Assembly (NCBI RefSeq): GCF_016919725.2
Contig: NZ_JAJERH010000019.1
Coordinates: 1-57,880, forward strand
From: Virgibacillus sp. AGTR
GTDB lineage: Bacteria; Bacillota; Bacilli; Bacillales; Amphibacillaceae
Direction of reading: 5' to 3'
Length of the DNA stretch: 57,880 nt
Positions 37,105 to 46,400 of the stretch are shown in pieces. The notes beneath the pieces were generated by a model. It ran no database searches and was not told where the DNA came from. It saw only the letters and a list, made by a program, of their open reading frames with translations. How positions within the stretch are numbered: position 1 is the stretch's first letter; every line of letters starts with the position of its first letter. Made by a program: the position numbers and the translations under genes.

Positions 37105-38202
37105 ATGGCAGAAAGAATTCAAGCATTATTAAAAAGCATGAAAAAACAGAATATCGATAGTATGTTTATTACATCTAAGGCGAATGTATACTATATTACT
37201 AATTACTATACAGAACCACATGAAAGGCTAGTGGCTGTCTACATTAGTAATCATTTTGATCCATTATTAATTATTCCGGCAATGGAAGAAGAGGATGCAA
37301 AAGCAGCTGGATGGCGTTATCAAATAATCACCTATCATGATCATGAAAATCCTTGGGAGATGTTTTACCAGAAATTAAAAACGAATGAACATATTCCAAA
37401 TACAATTAGCGTCGAGCATACAAATCTAACATTAGATCGATATCAACTGATGCAGCAACTCTTTTCAAATACACGTATTGTAAATGGTGAAGAACTATTA
37501 GCAAACCTACGTGTCATTAAAAGTGAGAAGGAATATAATTTATTAAAACATGCTGCTGAATTAGCTGACTTTGGAATAAAGACTGGGATAGCGGCAATTC
37601 AGGAAGGCGTAGGTGAACTCGAAGTAATTGCTAAAATTGAGTATGAGCTTAAAAAACAAGGAATTCAGGAAATGTCCTTCTCTACAATGACACTTTCTGG
37701 TACAAAGACCGCTTCACCGCATGGGACACCTTCCATGAAAAAGATAAAATCAGGTGATATCGTATTATTTGATCTTGGTGTAGTGTATGAGGGCTATTGT
37801 TCAGATATATCCAGAACAGTAGCATTTAAATCAATAACCGAGCAACAAAAAAAGATATACAATACCGTTTTAGAGGCGGAACAAAAAGCGATAGCTGCAT
37901 CTAAGATTGGTGTAGCAACTGGTAAATTAGACCAAATAGCAAGAAATCATATTGCAGATGCAGGCTTTGGTGAATACTTCACACATCGCATTGGACATGG
38001 ATTAGGAATTGAAACACATGAGTATCCTTCTATGCATAGCAACAATGATCTACCGTTACAAGCAGGAATGTGCTATACCATTGAGCCAGGTATTTATGTA
38101 CCAGGGGTTGCCGGTGTTCGGATCGAAGACATGATTTATATGACAGAACAAGGGCCAGAAGTTTTAACTACATCTCCAAAAGAATTAATGATTTTGGAAT
38201 AA
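37105..38202 (+). CDS. Xaa-Pro dipeptidase / aminopeptidase P family (M24)
   Basis: Cytosolic metallopeptidase that splits peptides at proline. The 365 aa have a creatinase-like N-terminal domain (1-135) and a pita-bread catalytic domain with all five metal ligands: D223, D234, H298, E327 and E341. H294 (THRIGHG region) supports catalysis. The start at 37105 follows AGAGGTG and lies just downstream of a promoter; an upstream in-frame codon at 37021 precedes the promoter. Similar to B. subtilis YkvY/YqhT; the exact orthologue is not certain. Confidence 0.9.
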   Translation: MAERIQALLKSMKKQNIDSMFITSKANVYYITNYYTEPHERLVAVYISNHFDPLLIIPAMEEEDAKAAGWRYQIITYHDHENPWEMFYQKLKTNEHIPNTISVEHTNLTLDRYQLMQQLFSNTRIVNGEELLANLRVIKSEKEYNLLKHAAELADFGIKTGIAAIQEGVGELEVIAKIEYELKKQGIQEMSFSTMTLSGTKTASPHGTPSMKKIKSGDIVLFDLGVVYEGYCSDISRTVAFKSITEQQKKIYNTVLEAEQKAIAASKIGVATGKLDQIARNHIADAGFGEYFTHRIGHGLGIETHEYPSMHSNNDLPLQAGMCYTIEPGIYVPGVAGVRIEDMIYMTEQGPEVLTTSPKELMILE

Positions 38203-38270
38203 CTTAGCATGCGTATAAGTTTAGTAATTTTTAGATTAACCTAAACCGGCTCCATATTCATATTTATTGA

Positions 38271-38320
38271 AAAAGGGCTTTCTTCCAAATTCTACGTTAG
38301 ATTTTGGAGACCGCCCTTAT
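38271..38320 (-). terminator. terminator of ald
   Basis: AAGGGC and GCCCTT (38273-38278 with 38313-38318) with an inner CCAAA/TTTGG; on the minus strand GCCCTTTTTCAAT follows. Located 19 bases past the ald stop, and the A-tract also allows use by the convergent peptidase gene. Confidence 0.7.
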
Positions 38321-38338
38321 CTTCTTATATTACTATCT

Positions 38339-39457
38339 TTAGTTATCCAATAGCGTATGTGGATCCGCGTATTCCAAGCTATGAGATGTTGCTACTGCTT
38401 GATATGTTACATACCCATCGAGTGTATTAAATCCCTTTAATAACGCCTCGTTATCCTTGCATGCACCTACATAGCCTTTATTTGCTAATTGTAATGCGTA
38501 AGGAACAGTAACATTGGTTAAACCAATTGTCGAGGTTCTTGGAACTGCTCCAGGCATATTTGCAACGGAATAATGCAATACACCATGTTTGGTATATGTT
38601 GGATTATCATGCGTAGTAACATGGTCACTTGTTTCAAATATTCCGCCTTGATCAATTGCTACATCAACAATCACTGAACCGGCTGTCATAGCTTGAACCA
38701 TTTCTTCAGTCACCAACTTCGGAGCTTTGGCACCTGGTATTAACACTGCACCAATAACAAGATCCGACTCTGCTAAAGCGAGACTAATATTCAGCGGGTT
38801 CGACATCATTGTATTAATAGATGATCCAAAAATATCATCCAACTGACGCAATCGCTCTGGATTTAAATCAATTATTGTAACGTCTGCACCTAAACCAACC
38901 GCAATTTTTGCTGCATTTGTACCAACAACACCACCGCCAATAACCGTAACCTTGCCACGTTTAACTCCTGGTATTCCACTTAAAAGGATTCCCTTTCCAC
39001 CTTTTGTCTTCTCTAGAAACTGAGCACCAAGTTGCGAAGCCATCCTTCCTGCTACTTCACTCATAGGTGTTAGAAGCGGTAGTGAATTATTTGGTAACTG
39101 CACCGTTTCATAGGCGATCCCAGTTACCTTTTTATCAATCAGCGCCTTTGTTAAGCTAGGTTCCGCTGCTAAATGCAAATATGTAAACAAAATAAGCCCT
39201 TCATAGAAGTAATCATATTCTTCAGGTAGTGGTTCTTTTACCTTCATTACCATTTCCTGTTCCCAAGCTTCCTTGGCTGTAGCTACGATAATTGCACCGG
39301 CTTCCGCATATTGTTGGTCCGTGAATCCAGAACCTAAACCAGCCTCTGTCTCAATATAAATAGTATGACCGGCATTTTTCAAAGTTAGGACACCAGAAGG
39401 CGCCATAGCAACCCTATTCTCATTATTTTTTATTTCTTTTGGAACACCGATATTCAT
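38339..39457 (-). CDS. ald: alanine dehydrogenase
   Basis: NAD-dependent interconversion of alanine and pyruvate, used for alanine catabolism and during sporulation. The 372 aa have substrate residues R15, K74 and H95, the nucleotide loop [15 protein letters not shown], and the conserved [18 protein letters not shown] site is 6 bases from the ATG. It is monocistronic with its own terminator. The upstream 39480-39560 shows no clear operator. Confidence 0.97.
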   Translation of the reverse strand: MNIGVPKEIKNNENRVAMAPSGVLTLKNAGHTIYIETEAGLGSGFTDQQYAEAGAIIVATAKEAWEQEMVMKVKEPLPEEYDYFYEGLILFTYLHLAAEPSLTKALIDKKVTGIAYETVQLPNNSLPLLTPMSEVAGRMASQLGAQFLEKTKGGKGILLSGIPGVKRGKVTVIGGGVVGTNAAKIAVGLGADVTIIDLNPERLRQLDDIFGSSINTMMSNPLNISLALAESDLVIGAVLIPGAKAPKLVTEEMVQAMTAGSVIVDVAIDQGGIFETSDHVTTHDNPTYTKHGVLHYSVANMPGAVPRTSTIGLTNVTVPYALQLANKGYVGACKDNEALLKGFNTLDGYVTYQAVATSHSLEYADPHTLLDN

Positions 39458-39562
39458 TTAACTACCTCCAATTCTCTAATATAACACTTTTTTGAAAGCA
39501 CTTTCATACTTCATATACGTATATTGTAACAGTACCAAATTTTTTCTCAAAGTAAAAGGGAA

Positions 39563-39859
39563 ATGAGGCTGACAAAACACAACTTCTTTACTCAAAATAC
39601 GAATAATCATGTTATCAATAGGAGGATCATCGCCACACTGTGAAACTATACGCGCTTTCCACGGGCACGGCCTCAGCTAACTTGGTAAAGAAAAACACGT
39701 TACCACGTGAATCTTCGGACTCGTGCTGTTCCCGCCGGAGTCTCGCTTATTTCAGGTGCTAAATGAATGATTCTGATCAAAAAACGAGCGATGATTAATT
39801 TCATCAACTAATCATCGTTCGTTTTTTATTGTTTCTTCATTCTTTTGTCTCAGCCTCAT
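39563..39859. repeat. dispersed repeat family B, copy 2 (intact ends)
   Basis: 297 bp bounded by imperfect inverted ends: ATGAGGCTGACAAAA at the left and CTTTTGTCTCAGCCTCAT at the right. The core is shared with 10096-10363; the right part carries the hairpin 39785-39821. There is no ORF, so it looks like a non-autonomous element. The right end is 8 bases from the stop of the small gene at 39868. Confidence 0.8.
39779..39827 (-). terminator. terminator supplied by repeat B copy 2
   Basis: CGAGCGATGATTA (39785-39797) pairs with TAATCATCGTTCG (39809-39821; one G-T pair), flanked by A6 and T6. It is homologous to the phoR terminator at 10567-10600, but stem bases differ in matched pairs. Confidence 0.75.
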
Positions 39860-39867
39860 TCTCCACT

Positions 39868-40029
39868 TTAATTTTTACGATTATTAAACGTGTAGATTCC
39901 CTTATTATTGTGCCTTTCTTCAATGACACCACTTTGGTAACTTTCATTTAACTGATTCTGTACAGCCGCAACACCTTTTTCATCCTCAAAAATGTTTTGT
40001 GGCTGATTATCACGCTTCTCTTTGGACAA
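39868..40029 (-). CDS. small hydrophilic protein of 53 residues, unknown
   Basis: An ORF too short for usual cut-offs. It starts with TTG behind GGGGGTGAT, close to the ideal GGAGGTGAT, and reads MSKEKRDNQPQN then a Gln/Asn/Glu-rich sequence ending IYTFNNRKN, with no Cys or hydrophobic segment. A terminator hairpin follows within 50 bases. An in-frame ATG five codons upstream lacks a ribosome site. The composition resembles small spore-associated or stress proteins of Bacillaceae, but I recognise no family. Possibly missed by automated annotation. Confidence 0.6.
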   Translation of the reverse strand: MSKEKRDNQPQNIFEDEKGVAAVQNQLNESYQSGVIEERHNNKGIYTFNNRKN

Positions 40030-40160
40030 TCTAATCACCCCCATTTATAGTATGTCCACAATACTGCAACACTCTCTAAAATTTAATTAGTAAAAGTGGC
40101 AAATTTTGATTGTTGTCCTTAAAATACGGGTATATAATTTATATGAAAGGGGAGATCTAT

Positions 40161-40589
40161 ATGGAATATAAGAATATTGTAGTAGCAGTTGATGGATCAG
40201 AAGCATCTGAGAAAGCTTTTACTAAATCATTAGATATCGCAAAACGAAATGATGCACGCATTATTTTAGCTCATGTTGTTGATTCACGGACATTTGCCAC
40301 TGCCGAAGCCTATGATCGTACATTAGCAGATCGTGCAGAGGAATATGCTAAGGAATTATTAGACAGCTATGTAGACAATGCAAAATCAGCAGGTATTGAT
40401 AATTTAATTCGATGTGTAGAATATGGGTCTCCAAAAGTAAAAATTGCAAAAGATATTGCTAATGACTTTCATGCGGACCTTATTATCTGTGGGGCAACAG
40501 GGATGAATGCTGTTGAACGTTTTCTTATAGGAAGTGTTTCTGAGAGCATAACAAGATACGCTTCATGTGATGTATTAGTTGTCAGATAA
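40161..40589 (+). CDS. universal stress protein (UspA family)
   Basis: A 142-residue alpha/beta protein with the ATP-binding type signature: VAVDGSE at the start and GATGMNAVERFLIGSVSE (G-2x-G-9x-G-S) near the C-terminus. Such proteins aid survival in starvation and stress. The start at 40161 follows AAAGGGGAG by 7 bases; upstream in-frame codons lack a site. Upstream, GGGTAT (40128-40133 region) is like a sigma-B -10 but no good -35 fits. Confidence 0.92.
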   Translation: MEYKNIVVAVDGSEASEKAFTKSLDIAKRNDARIILAHVVDSRTFATAEAYDRTLADRAEEYAKELLDSYVDNAKSAGIDNLIRCVEYGSPKVKIAKDIANDFHADLIICGATGMNAVERFLIGSVSESITRYASCDVLVVR

Positions 40590-40645
40590 CTATATAACAT
40601 TAAAACGATATACTCACTACATCACTAAGAATATTCCTCAATTAC

Positions 40646-40686
40646 ATTAGAAGCACTTCCACATTATTGTTGGAAGCGCTTCTAAT
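40646..40686 (+). terminator. hairpin shared by the convergent usp and moaB genes
   Basis: A 16-bp stem with one mismatch: ATTAGAAGCACTTCCA (40646-40661) with TGGAAGCGCTTCTAAT (40671-40686). It overlaps the last codons of moaB. T-tracts are weak (GTGGTGATTCTTTT). Confidence 0.6.
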
Positions 40687-41197
40687 GTGGTGATTCTTTT
40701 CTTAATTCGTGGATGATATGAGATAATTCTGGAATGATTAATTTTTCCATGGCTAACTTTACCGCTCCAGTAGAACCAGGGAGTGCAAAAATAACTGTTT
40801 GGTTTCGAGTACCTGCAACTGCTCTTGAAAGAATAGCGGCTGACCCAATATCTTCTTTGTAACTCAACATTCGAAATATCTCTCCAAAGCCAGGGATTTC
40901 TTTCGTAAAAAGTTCTTTTATTGCTTCAATGGTAACGTCTCTATCAGCAATACCAGTTCCACCATTACAAATGATTACTTCAACACCGGGATTGACACAA
41001 GCTCTCGTAACTATTTTTTGAATGTCATTTCGATCATCTTTAATAATATCTCTGACACTTATCCAATGTCCGTTCGCCTTCAATTGTTCTTCAATAAGCC
41101 CTCCACTCATATCAGTTTCCAATGTCCGTGTATCGCTAATAGTTAAAATCATGCAATTTACTACGTGGTTTTCACGCTTATGTTCCTTTACTGACAA
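40682..41197 (-). CDS. moaB: molybdenum cofactor biosynthesis protein MoaB
   Basis: MoaB/MogA-type protein that adenylylates molybdopterin. The 171 aa include the signature [11 protein letters not shown] and the C-terminal [19 protein letters not shown]. The start is TTG behind GGAGAGGT; the first internal Met (MILTISD) would remove a conserved N-terminal stretch. No other cofactor gene is in the window, so it stands alone between usp and ackA. Confidence 0.93.
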   Translation of the reverse strand: MSVKEHKRENHVVNCMILTISDTRTLETDMSGGLIEEQLKANGHWISVRDIIKDDRNDIQKIVTRACVNPGVEVIICNGGTGIADRDVTIEAIKELFTKEIPGFGEIFRMLSYKEDIGSAAILSRAVAGTRNQTVIFALPGSTGAVKLAMEKLIIPELSHIIHELRKESPH

Positions 41198-41230
41198 TTA
41201 ATACCTCTCCCATCCATTATGATTTTATAA

Positions 41231-41269
41231 AAAAGGTTTTGCTATGGTTCAACCACACCAAAACCTTTT
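41231..41269 (-). terminator. terminator of ytxK-ackA
   Basis: AAAAGGTTTTG and CAAAACCTTTT form an 11-bp stem followed by TTTATAAAATC on the minus strand, directly after the ackA stop. Confidence 0.85.
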
Positions 41270-41271
41270 AA

Positions 41272-42462
41272 CTAACTAATTTGTGAAAGTCTGATTGTAT
41301 CTCTGGCAATCATAACCTCTTCATTTGTAGGGATTACGATTACTTTAACTGGAGAGTGTGGATAATTAATAAATTGTTCTTTTCCTCGAACTTTATTGAG
41401 TGCTTGATCCCAGTAAACCCCCATAAATTCAAGACCATGTAAAACCTTTTCTCGGATCACATCACTATTTTCTCCAACTCCAGCAGTAAAGATAATGGCA
41501 TCTACGCCAGACATTTTTGCTGCATAGGAACCTAAATATTTATGAATACGACCTGCAAATACTTCTAAAGCTAATTCTGCTCGCTTATTCTCTTGAGCTG
41601 TCTGTTCAATATCTCTTAAATCACTTGAGAATCCAGATAAAGCTAGCATACCACTTTCCTTATTCAACACATGAATCACTTCATCCGCGGACTTTCCTGT
41701 TTTTTCCATAATATAAGGGATAAGCGCCGGATCTATATTACCTGAGCGTGTTCCCATAGTTACCCCAGCTAATGGAGTGAAGCCCATTGATGTGTCAATT
41801 GACTTACCACCTTGAATAGCTGCAATACTTGCACCATTACCAAGGTGACAAGATATAAGGCGCAGGTTCTCCAATGGCAGACCCATCAGATCCGCTGCTC
41901 GCTGCGAAACATACTTATGTGATGTACCATGAAATCCGTATTTACGTATGCCATAATCTTTATAGTACTCATATGGTAAGCTATAAAGATAAGATGACTC
42001 TGGCATCGTTTGATGGAATGCAGTATCAAACACAGCCACCATTGGTACCTCCGGTAAAATTTCACGGAAAGCATGAATTCCCGTCAAATTTGCAGGGTTA
42101 TGCAAAGGTGCCAATTCCGACACTTGTTCAATCGTTTCAATAACTTTGTCGTTAATGACAACTGAATCACTAAAACGTTCCCCACCATGAACTACGCGAT
42201 GACCAACTGCATTTATTTCATCAAGTGAAGTAATGACCCCAGAAGACGTTAATGATGCTAGTAGTTTCTTTACTGCTTCTTCATGGTTTGGAATCTCTTC
42301 CACAAATTTATCTTTTTCACCTTGAACATCCATTGTAAATACTGACTCATTTAGACCAATTCGTTCCACTAGCCCTTTTGCTAGAACGCGCTCGTTTGGC
42401 ATTTGTATTAATTGGAATTTCAAAGATGAACTACCGGCGTTTATTGCCAATACATTACTCAT
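41272..42462 (-). CDS. ackA: acetate kinase
   Basis: Converts acetyl phosphate and ADP to acetate and ATP in overflow metabolism. The 396 aa begin [15 protein letters not shown] (phosphate loop) and contain [10 protein letters not shown], the family signature [20 protein letters not shown], and the second phosphate loop [10 protein letters not shown]. The ATG lies within ytxK, overlapping its end by 8 bases (ATGAGTAATG), so the two are coupled. It has an AAAGGAG site inside ytxK. Confidence 0.97.
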   Translation of the reverse strand: MSNVLAINAGSSSLKFQLIQMPNERVLAKGLVERIGLNESVFTMDVQGEKDKFVEEIPNHEEAVKKLLASLTSSGVITSLDEINAVGHRVVHGGERFSDSVVINDKVIETIEQVSELAPLHNPANLTGIHAFREILPEVPMVAVFDTAFHQTMPESSYLYSLPYEYYKDYGIRKYGFHGTSHKYVSQRAADLMGLPLENLRLISCHLGNGASIAAIQGGKSIDTSMGFTPLAGVTMGTRSGNIDPALIPYIMEKTGKSADEVIHVLNKESGMLALSGFSSDLRDIEQTAQENKRAELALEVFAGRIHKYLGSYAAKMSGVDAIIFTAGVGENSDVIREKVLHGLEFMGVYWDQALNKVRGKEQFINYPHSPVKVIVIPTNEEVMIARDTIRLSQIS

Positions 42463-43456
42463 TGCTGTTCAACTCCTTTTTATACGTTTGGAACCAATTA
42501 TTTATTTGACCTAAAATATCTCCCATTGCTCTCGTATTGTTGAAAGAAGGCATTTTAACCAATAGTGGTTGTTTAGGAGATGCTGTCTGCTGTCCTTTTT
42601 TTTGTAGTATTAAGATACTTTTTCGATGCTTATCAGATTTGAAGGCACTTTCTGGCAACCTTAGGATGCCAACCATATGAGCATAATCATGAATAAATTG
42701 TTGAAGCTTGTCTGATTGATCACTATCAAATAAAAATTCTGGAATAACTAGAATAAGGTATCCGCCTGGTTTTGTGTAATTAAGACTTTGCTCTATAAAT
42801 AAGTGATGCGCATAAGAATGACCTTTATCGGCCTTAAGTTTAAAGTCACTCGCACGTAAGTCGTCTGGATAGTATCCAACAGGTAGATCAGCTACGATTA
42901 AATCTACAGGGTCCAATAAAAATGGACGAAGACTATCTTGATGGAAAAACTCAATATTCTTTTTCTGCAAGTTCGCATTCCAAACAGCTAGTTGAATTAA
43001 CGTTGAATCAACTTCACTTGCAAATGCTTCTTTGATTTGTGGTAGTTGACTTAGAACCGCAGTTATTAAATTTCCAGTTCCACCAGCTGGATCAAACAAG
43101 CGAATGTTTTCGGCGTCATCGAATAATTTATTTGCCAAATACGCAATCATTAGCGATACTGTTTCTGGTGTCATTAAATGCTGCTGTTGAATAGAGCCTT
43201 TCATTCCTTTTAGAATAGCAAGCTGATTAGCTTTTCTTACTTCCTCAGCTGAGAATGAATCTATTTTTAATTCGACTAAAGCTTGCTGTAATTTGATTGC
43301 TAGGCTTTCATCTATATTATCTGGCACTTCTTGCATAAATACGATTTCCATCGTATAACCTAAGCTTTCCAGATATGGTTCATTAACATACTGTTGAATC
43401 TTATTTGTCGTTTCATCTATCCATTCATACAATGTTTCGACATTTGATTTCTCCAT
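42455..43456 (-). CDS. ytxK: class I methyltransferase-like protein YtxK
   Basis: A 333-residue protein shaped like the N6-adenine DNA methyltransferases. A helical N-terminal third is followed by a Rossmann domain with the AdoMet motif DPAGGTGN at 122-129. The catalytic motif, normally Asn/Asp-Pro-Pro-Tyr/Phe, is DLPVGY at 190-195, so base flipping and adenine methylation are doubtful. It is always found upstream of ackA in Bacillus; no restriction enzyme is nearby. Real substrate unknown. Confidence 0.88.
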   Translation of the reverse strand: MEKSNVETLYEWIDETTNKIQQYVNEPYLESLGYTMEIVFMQEVPDNIDESLAIKLQQALVELKIDSFSAEEVRKANQLAILKGMKGSIQQQHLMTPETVSLMIAYLANKLFDDAENIRLFDPAGGTGNLITAVLSQLPQIKEAFASEVDSTLIQLAVWNANLQKKNIEFFHQDSLRPFLLDPVDLIVADLPVGYYPDDLRASDFKLKADKGHSYAHHLFIEQSLNYTKPGGYLILVIPEFLFDSDQSDKLQQFIHDYAHMVGILRLPESAFKSDKHRKSILILQKKGQQTASPKQPLLVKMPSFNNTRAMGDILGQINNWFQTYKKELNSNE

Positions 43457-43593
43457 ATAGCATCCTCCATTCGTTCCTTCAGAGCGTTTCTATTGTACCA
43501 AAGGAAATGGGACTATGTACAAAATAATGCTAATTAAGTTCTGTAGCACACAGTAAAAATCCCCCTCATTTACTGAGAGAGATTCCGTTCGAG

Positions 43594-44094
43594 TTATTTA
43601 GCTTGTCTGGCAGCTTCCAGGGCAGCATCATAATCCGGATGATTACTCACTTCTTTAACATATTCTACATAAGTAACTATATTATTGGAGTCAACAACAA
43701 ATATAGATCTTGCTAGCAGACGTAACTCCTCTATAAGAACACCATAGTTCTTTCCAAAATGAGCATCTCGGTGGTCTGACAATGTATCAAGCTTCTTAAT
43801 ATCATGTTGGTTAACCCAGCGTTTTTGTGCAAATGGTAAATCCATACTCACCGTTAAAACTTTAACATTTTCAATCTGATCAGCTTCTTCATTAAAACGT
43901 TTTGTTTGCTCTGCACATACACCTGTATCAATGGAAGGAACAACACTAATCAGCTTAACCTTCTCTTTATAATCAGTTAATGTAACTTCTTCTAAATCAT
44001 TAGATAGTACTTTAAAAGAAGGTGCTTCATCACCAACTTTCACTTCATTACCTACAAGTGTGACAGGTTCTTGTTGGAATGTAACATTTGCCAT
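43594..44094 (-). CDS. tpx: thiol peroxidase (Tpx type), resolving cysteine absent
   Basis: Peroxiredoxin that reduces hydroperoxides. The 166 aa have the peroxidatic site PSIDTGVC with C60, the conserved T57, and the R in ELRLLARSIF. The usual Tpx resolving Cys at about 94 (in RWC) is V94 (FAQKRWVNQHD), and C60 is the only Cys in the protein. So the normal C60-C94 disulphide cannot form. The codon is GTT, so this is not a borderline reading. The start at 44094 follows AGGAGG by 10 bases; upstream in-frame codons overlap or precede that site. Confidence 0.93.
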   Translation of the reverse strand: MANVTFQQEPVTLVGNEVKVGDEAPSFKVLSNDLEEVTLTDYKEKVKLISVVPSIDTGVCAEQTKRFNEEADQIENVKVLTVSMDLPFAQKRWVNQHDIKKLDTLSDHRDAHFGKNYGVLIEELRLLARSIFVVDSNNIVTYVEYVKEVSNHPDYDAALEAARQAK

Positions 44095-44253
44095 ATGAAT
44101 CATTCCTCCTAAATAATTGTATTCCTTCTTCATTATGAATTGAATAGCGGTGCATGTCCAATAATTTATGGCTATGAAATCTAGAAATATTTGTGAACGG
44201 AATTAGCTACGCTTACATTATAGAATGGTGTATGAGTTGCATTTATACAACCA

Positions 44254-44727
44254 TTAAATATCATATTGGGTAGGCATCTCTTTAGGTTTCTTATTTTCTT
44301 GTTTCTTTGAACCTTGCTGTTGACTTGATTCTTTCATTATCTGTTGCACCTTTTCTACAACCTGTGGCGCAAAATCAATCATTTTTTCATAGATATGTGT
44401 ATGATGATCTAAATGAACCATCTTAATTCCTCTTTCACTGACAATCAAAAATGCTACCGGTGTAATTGATACTCCTCCACCGCTACCTCCTCCAAATGGA
44501 AGTGTTGCTTCACCACTTTCACTACTGCTATCGGATTGGGATTGACTACTTGTAGAATTAAACTCACTACCACCTGCAGCAAATCCAAAACCAACTTTGG
44601 ACACAGGTATAATAACACTGCCATCCGGAGATTGAACAGGATCTCCAATAATTGTGTTTACCTCTACCATATCCTTCAAATTTTCCATTGCAGTAGTCAT
44701 TAGCCCTTGAATAGGATGCTCTTCCAT
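44254..44727 (-). CDS. ytfJ: GerW family sporulation protein YtfJ
   Basis: A 157-residue protein needed for proper spore germination in B. subtilis (GerW). The N-terminal MTTAMENLKDMVEVNTIIGDP and IPVSKVGFGFAAGG are conserved. A low-complexity Ser/Gln/Gly section (about 60-90) is followed by SITPVAFLIVSERGIKMV. The C-terminal tail is Lys/Gln/Pro rich. The start follows AAGGAG by 9 bases. It overlaps or abuts ytfI, its usual partner. Confidence 0.9.
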   Translation of the reverse strand: MEEHPIQGLMTTAMENLKDMVEVNTIIGDPVQSPDGSVIIPVSKVGFGFAAGGSEFNSTSSQSQSDSSSESGEATLPFGGGSGGGVSITPVAFLIVSERGIKMVHLDHHTHIYEKMIDFAPQVVEKVQQIMKESSQQQGSKKQENKKPKEMPTQYDI

Positions 44728-44732
44728 CACAA

Positions 44733-45332
44733 TCAACTCCTTTTATACATTTGTGCTTGATGTATCAATAGCTTCTTATTATTAGCCATTATTCTCATGA
44801 CTTGAAGAAATCCACTTATAGCTTGTGCTATTCGAATAGAAACAATACAATAAATTTCGGATTGTATATATTTCTGTTGAAAAAGTGGTACAACTTTAAT
44901 ATCTGGATGACAATTAAAAATCCCATGTTCTTGAAGCCATGCTATGATAACACCTTTTACTGTCCAGACACCTCCTGATACAATACCTGTAAGTGATGCA
45001 TCACCAGTACCACCTACCGTATGCCACTTCATTTGTTTGAATTTCATCTTCTGTAGCATAACCGAAATTGCTTTATGACCTTGACGTAGGATATGAAGCG
45101 CCTCATTAAGTTTACTCGGTAATTCACGAAAATTAATAGCAGGCGTGTTACTTTCGAAATCATCTAACATCATCGTTCGTCTTATAATCGGAATTTTCCA
45201 CCAATAAATCCGTATCGTTATAGAAGTATTTGCTTGGCAATATGCTCCTTGAACATGAATGATTAGCTTTGAGAATAAAAAGATAACAGCAATCGCGATC
45301 ACGGTTATCATAAATATAGCCCACCCCCACAT
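44733..45332 (-). CDS. ytfI: DUF2953 protein YtfI
   Basis: A 199-residue protein with an N-terminal membrane helix (about 3-22) and a second hydrophobic stretch near 120-140, matching DUF2953 of Bacillus. The start at 45332 has GAGGTG with a 6-base spacer; two in-frame codons upstream (45338 and 45428) fit less well, the first being part of the ribosome site. Its stop lies 5 bases before the ytfJ start. Function unknown, presumably spore related because of ytfJ. Confidence 0.82.
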   Translation of the reverse strand: MWGWAIFMITVIAIAVIFLFSKLIIHVQGAYCQANTSITIRIYWWKIPIIRRTMMLDDFESNTPAINFRELPSKLNEALHILRQGHKAISVMLQKMKFKQMKWHTVGGTGDASLTGIVSGGVWTVKGVIIAWLQEHGIFNCHPDIKVVPLFQQKYIQSEIYCIVSIRIAQAISGFLQVMRIMANNKKLLIHQAQMYKRS

Positions 45333-45524
45333 TTTCATCACCTCAGTTTCATAGCTGTTCCTATTTTTCCTCAAATTTCCTATTTTAATCATTCGTTTTA
45401 CTCCACTAGGATAATAGCAACAAAACATGATAGAATATGGTTATACTGCTTTGCTTAATAGCTTAAAGTAGATAGTAGTATAAAGTGCATCTCGTCATCA
45501 CATTTGGGAGGGTATCAAAAGAAT

Positions 45525-46325
45525 ATGACTGATCGAAAAAATATTTTCTTCTATTATTTAAGTGACCAAGGGCTTGAAGATAAATTAAATGCCCTATACC
45601 AATTAGCAGAGTCAAATGGTTTTACAATTGTAAACGATTTCGAACATGCTAATATTATTGTAAGTATTGGAGGTGACGGTGCTTTCTTACAAGCTGTACG
45701 TAAGACAGGCTTTCGTCAAGATTGCCTTTATACAGGAATAACTCGTTCGGGGGAATCAGGTCTATATTGCGATTTTAATATGGATAATGTTGATGAAATG
45801 TTGAAGACAATCCAATATGAAGAAATGGAAGTTCGTCGTTTTCCTGTGATTAATGCGGAATTAAATGGTGAGACGAGTTTTTATTGCCTTAATGAAATTA
45901 GTGTCCGCTCGACTATTATTAAATCCATCGTTATGGATGTGTTTATTGATGACATTCACTTCGAAACCTTCAGAGGGGACGGACTAATTGTTGCAACACC
46001 AACAGGAAGTACAGGTTATAATAAATCTACGAATGGAGCGGTCATTGACCCAAAAATTCCTTGTTTTCAAGTTACCGAGTTAGCATCCATAAATAATAAT
46101 CGTTATCGCACCCTGGGTTCTTCTTTTGTTCTTAATAGTGATAGAAAGTTAACGTTATCAGTCCAGCAGGATGGTAATGATTATCCAATTATCGGTCTTG
46201 ACAATGAAGCATACTCCATTCGAAATATAAGGGATATTTCTGTTACATTAAGTGACCATGTTATTAAAACCGTGAAATTAAAAAATAACTCCTATTGGGA
46301 CAGAGTAAAACGTACGTTTTTATAA
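45525..46325 (+). CDS. nadK2: NAD kinase 2
   Basis: Phosphorylates NAD to NADP. The 266-residue protein has the ATP/metal loop VSIGGDGAFL with G49-G52, the NAD motif LNEISVR, and the glycine loop TPTGSTGYNKSTNGA. Length and place next to ytfI match B. subtilis YtdI. The start at 45525 follows GGGAGGGT by 11 bases. Single gene, divergent from ytfI. Confidence 0.95.
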   Translation: MTDRKNIFFYYLSDQGLEDKLNALYQLAESNGFTIVNDFEHANIIVSIGGDGAFLQAVRKTGFRQDCLYTGITRSGESGLYCDFNMDNVDEMLKTIQYEEMEVRRFPVINAELNGETSFYCLNEISVRSTIIKSIVMDVFIDDIHFETFRGDGLIVATPTGSTGYNKSTNGAVIDPKIPCFQVTELASINNNRYRTLGSSFVLNSDRKLTLSVQQDGNDYPIIGLDNEAYSIRNIRDISVTLSDHVIKTVKLKNNSYWDRVKRTFL

Positions 46326-46359
46326 CTAGAGCGTGAAGCAGCATATAACGTATAATACG

Positions 46360-46400
46360 GACAAGAACCGATCTAATTAAATAGAAGAAAGGTTCTTGTC
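46360..46400 (-). terminator. hairpin at the 3' end of ytcJ
   Basis: GACAAGAACC (46360-46369) pairs perfectly with GGTTCTTGTC (46391-46400), overlapping the last ytcJ codons. No T-tract follows on either strand, so termination is uncertain. Confidence 0.35.

Noticed and set aside
40110-40135. Sigma-B promoter for the universal stress gene
   Set aside because: GGGTAT fits the -10, but no GTTTAA-like -35 is at the right distance; mentioned in the gene entry only.
43470-43500. Catabolite (cre) site upstream of ytxK-ackA
   Set aside because: The best match, around AGAAACGCTCTGA, misses key positions of TGWAANCGNTNWCA.
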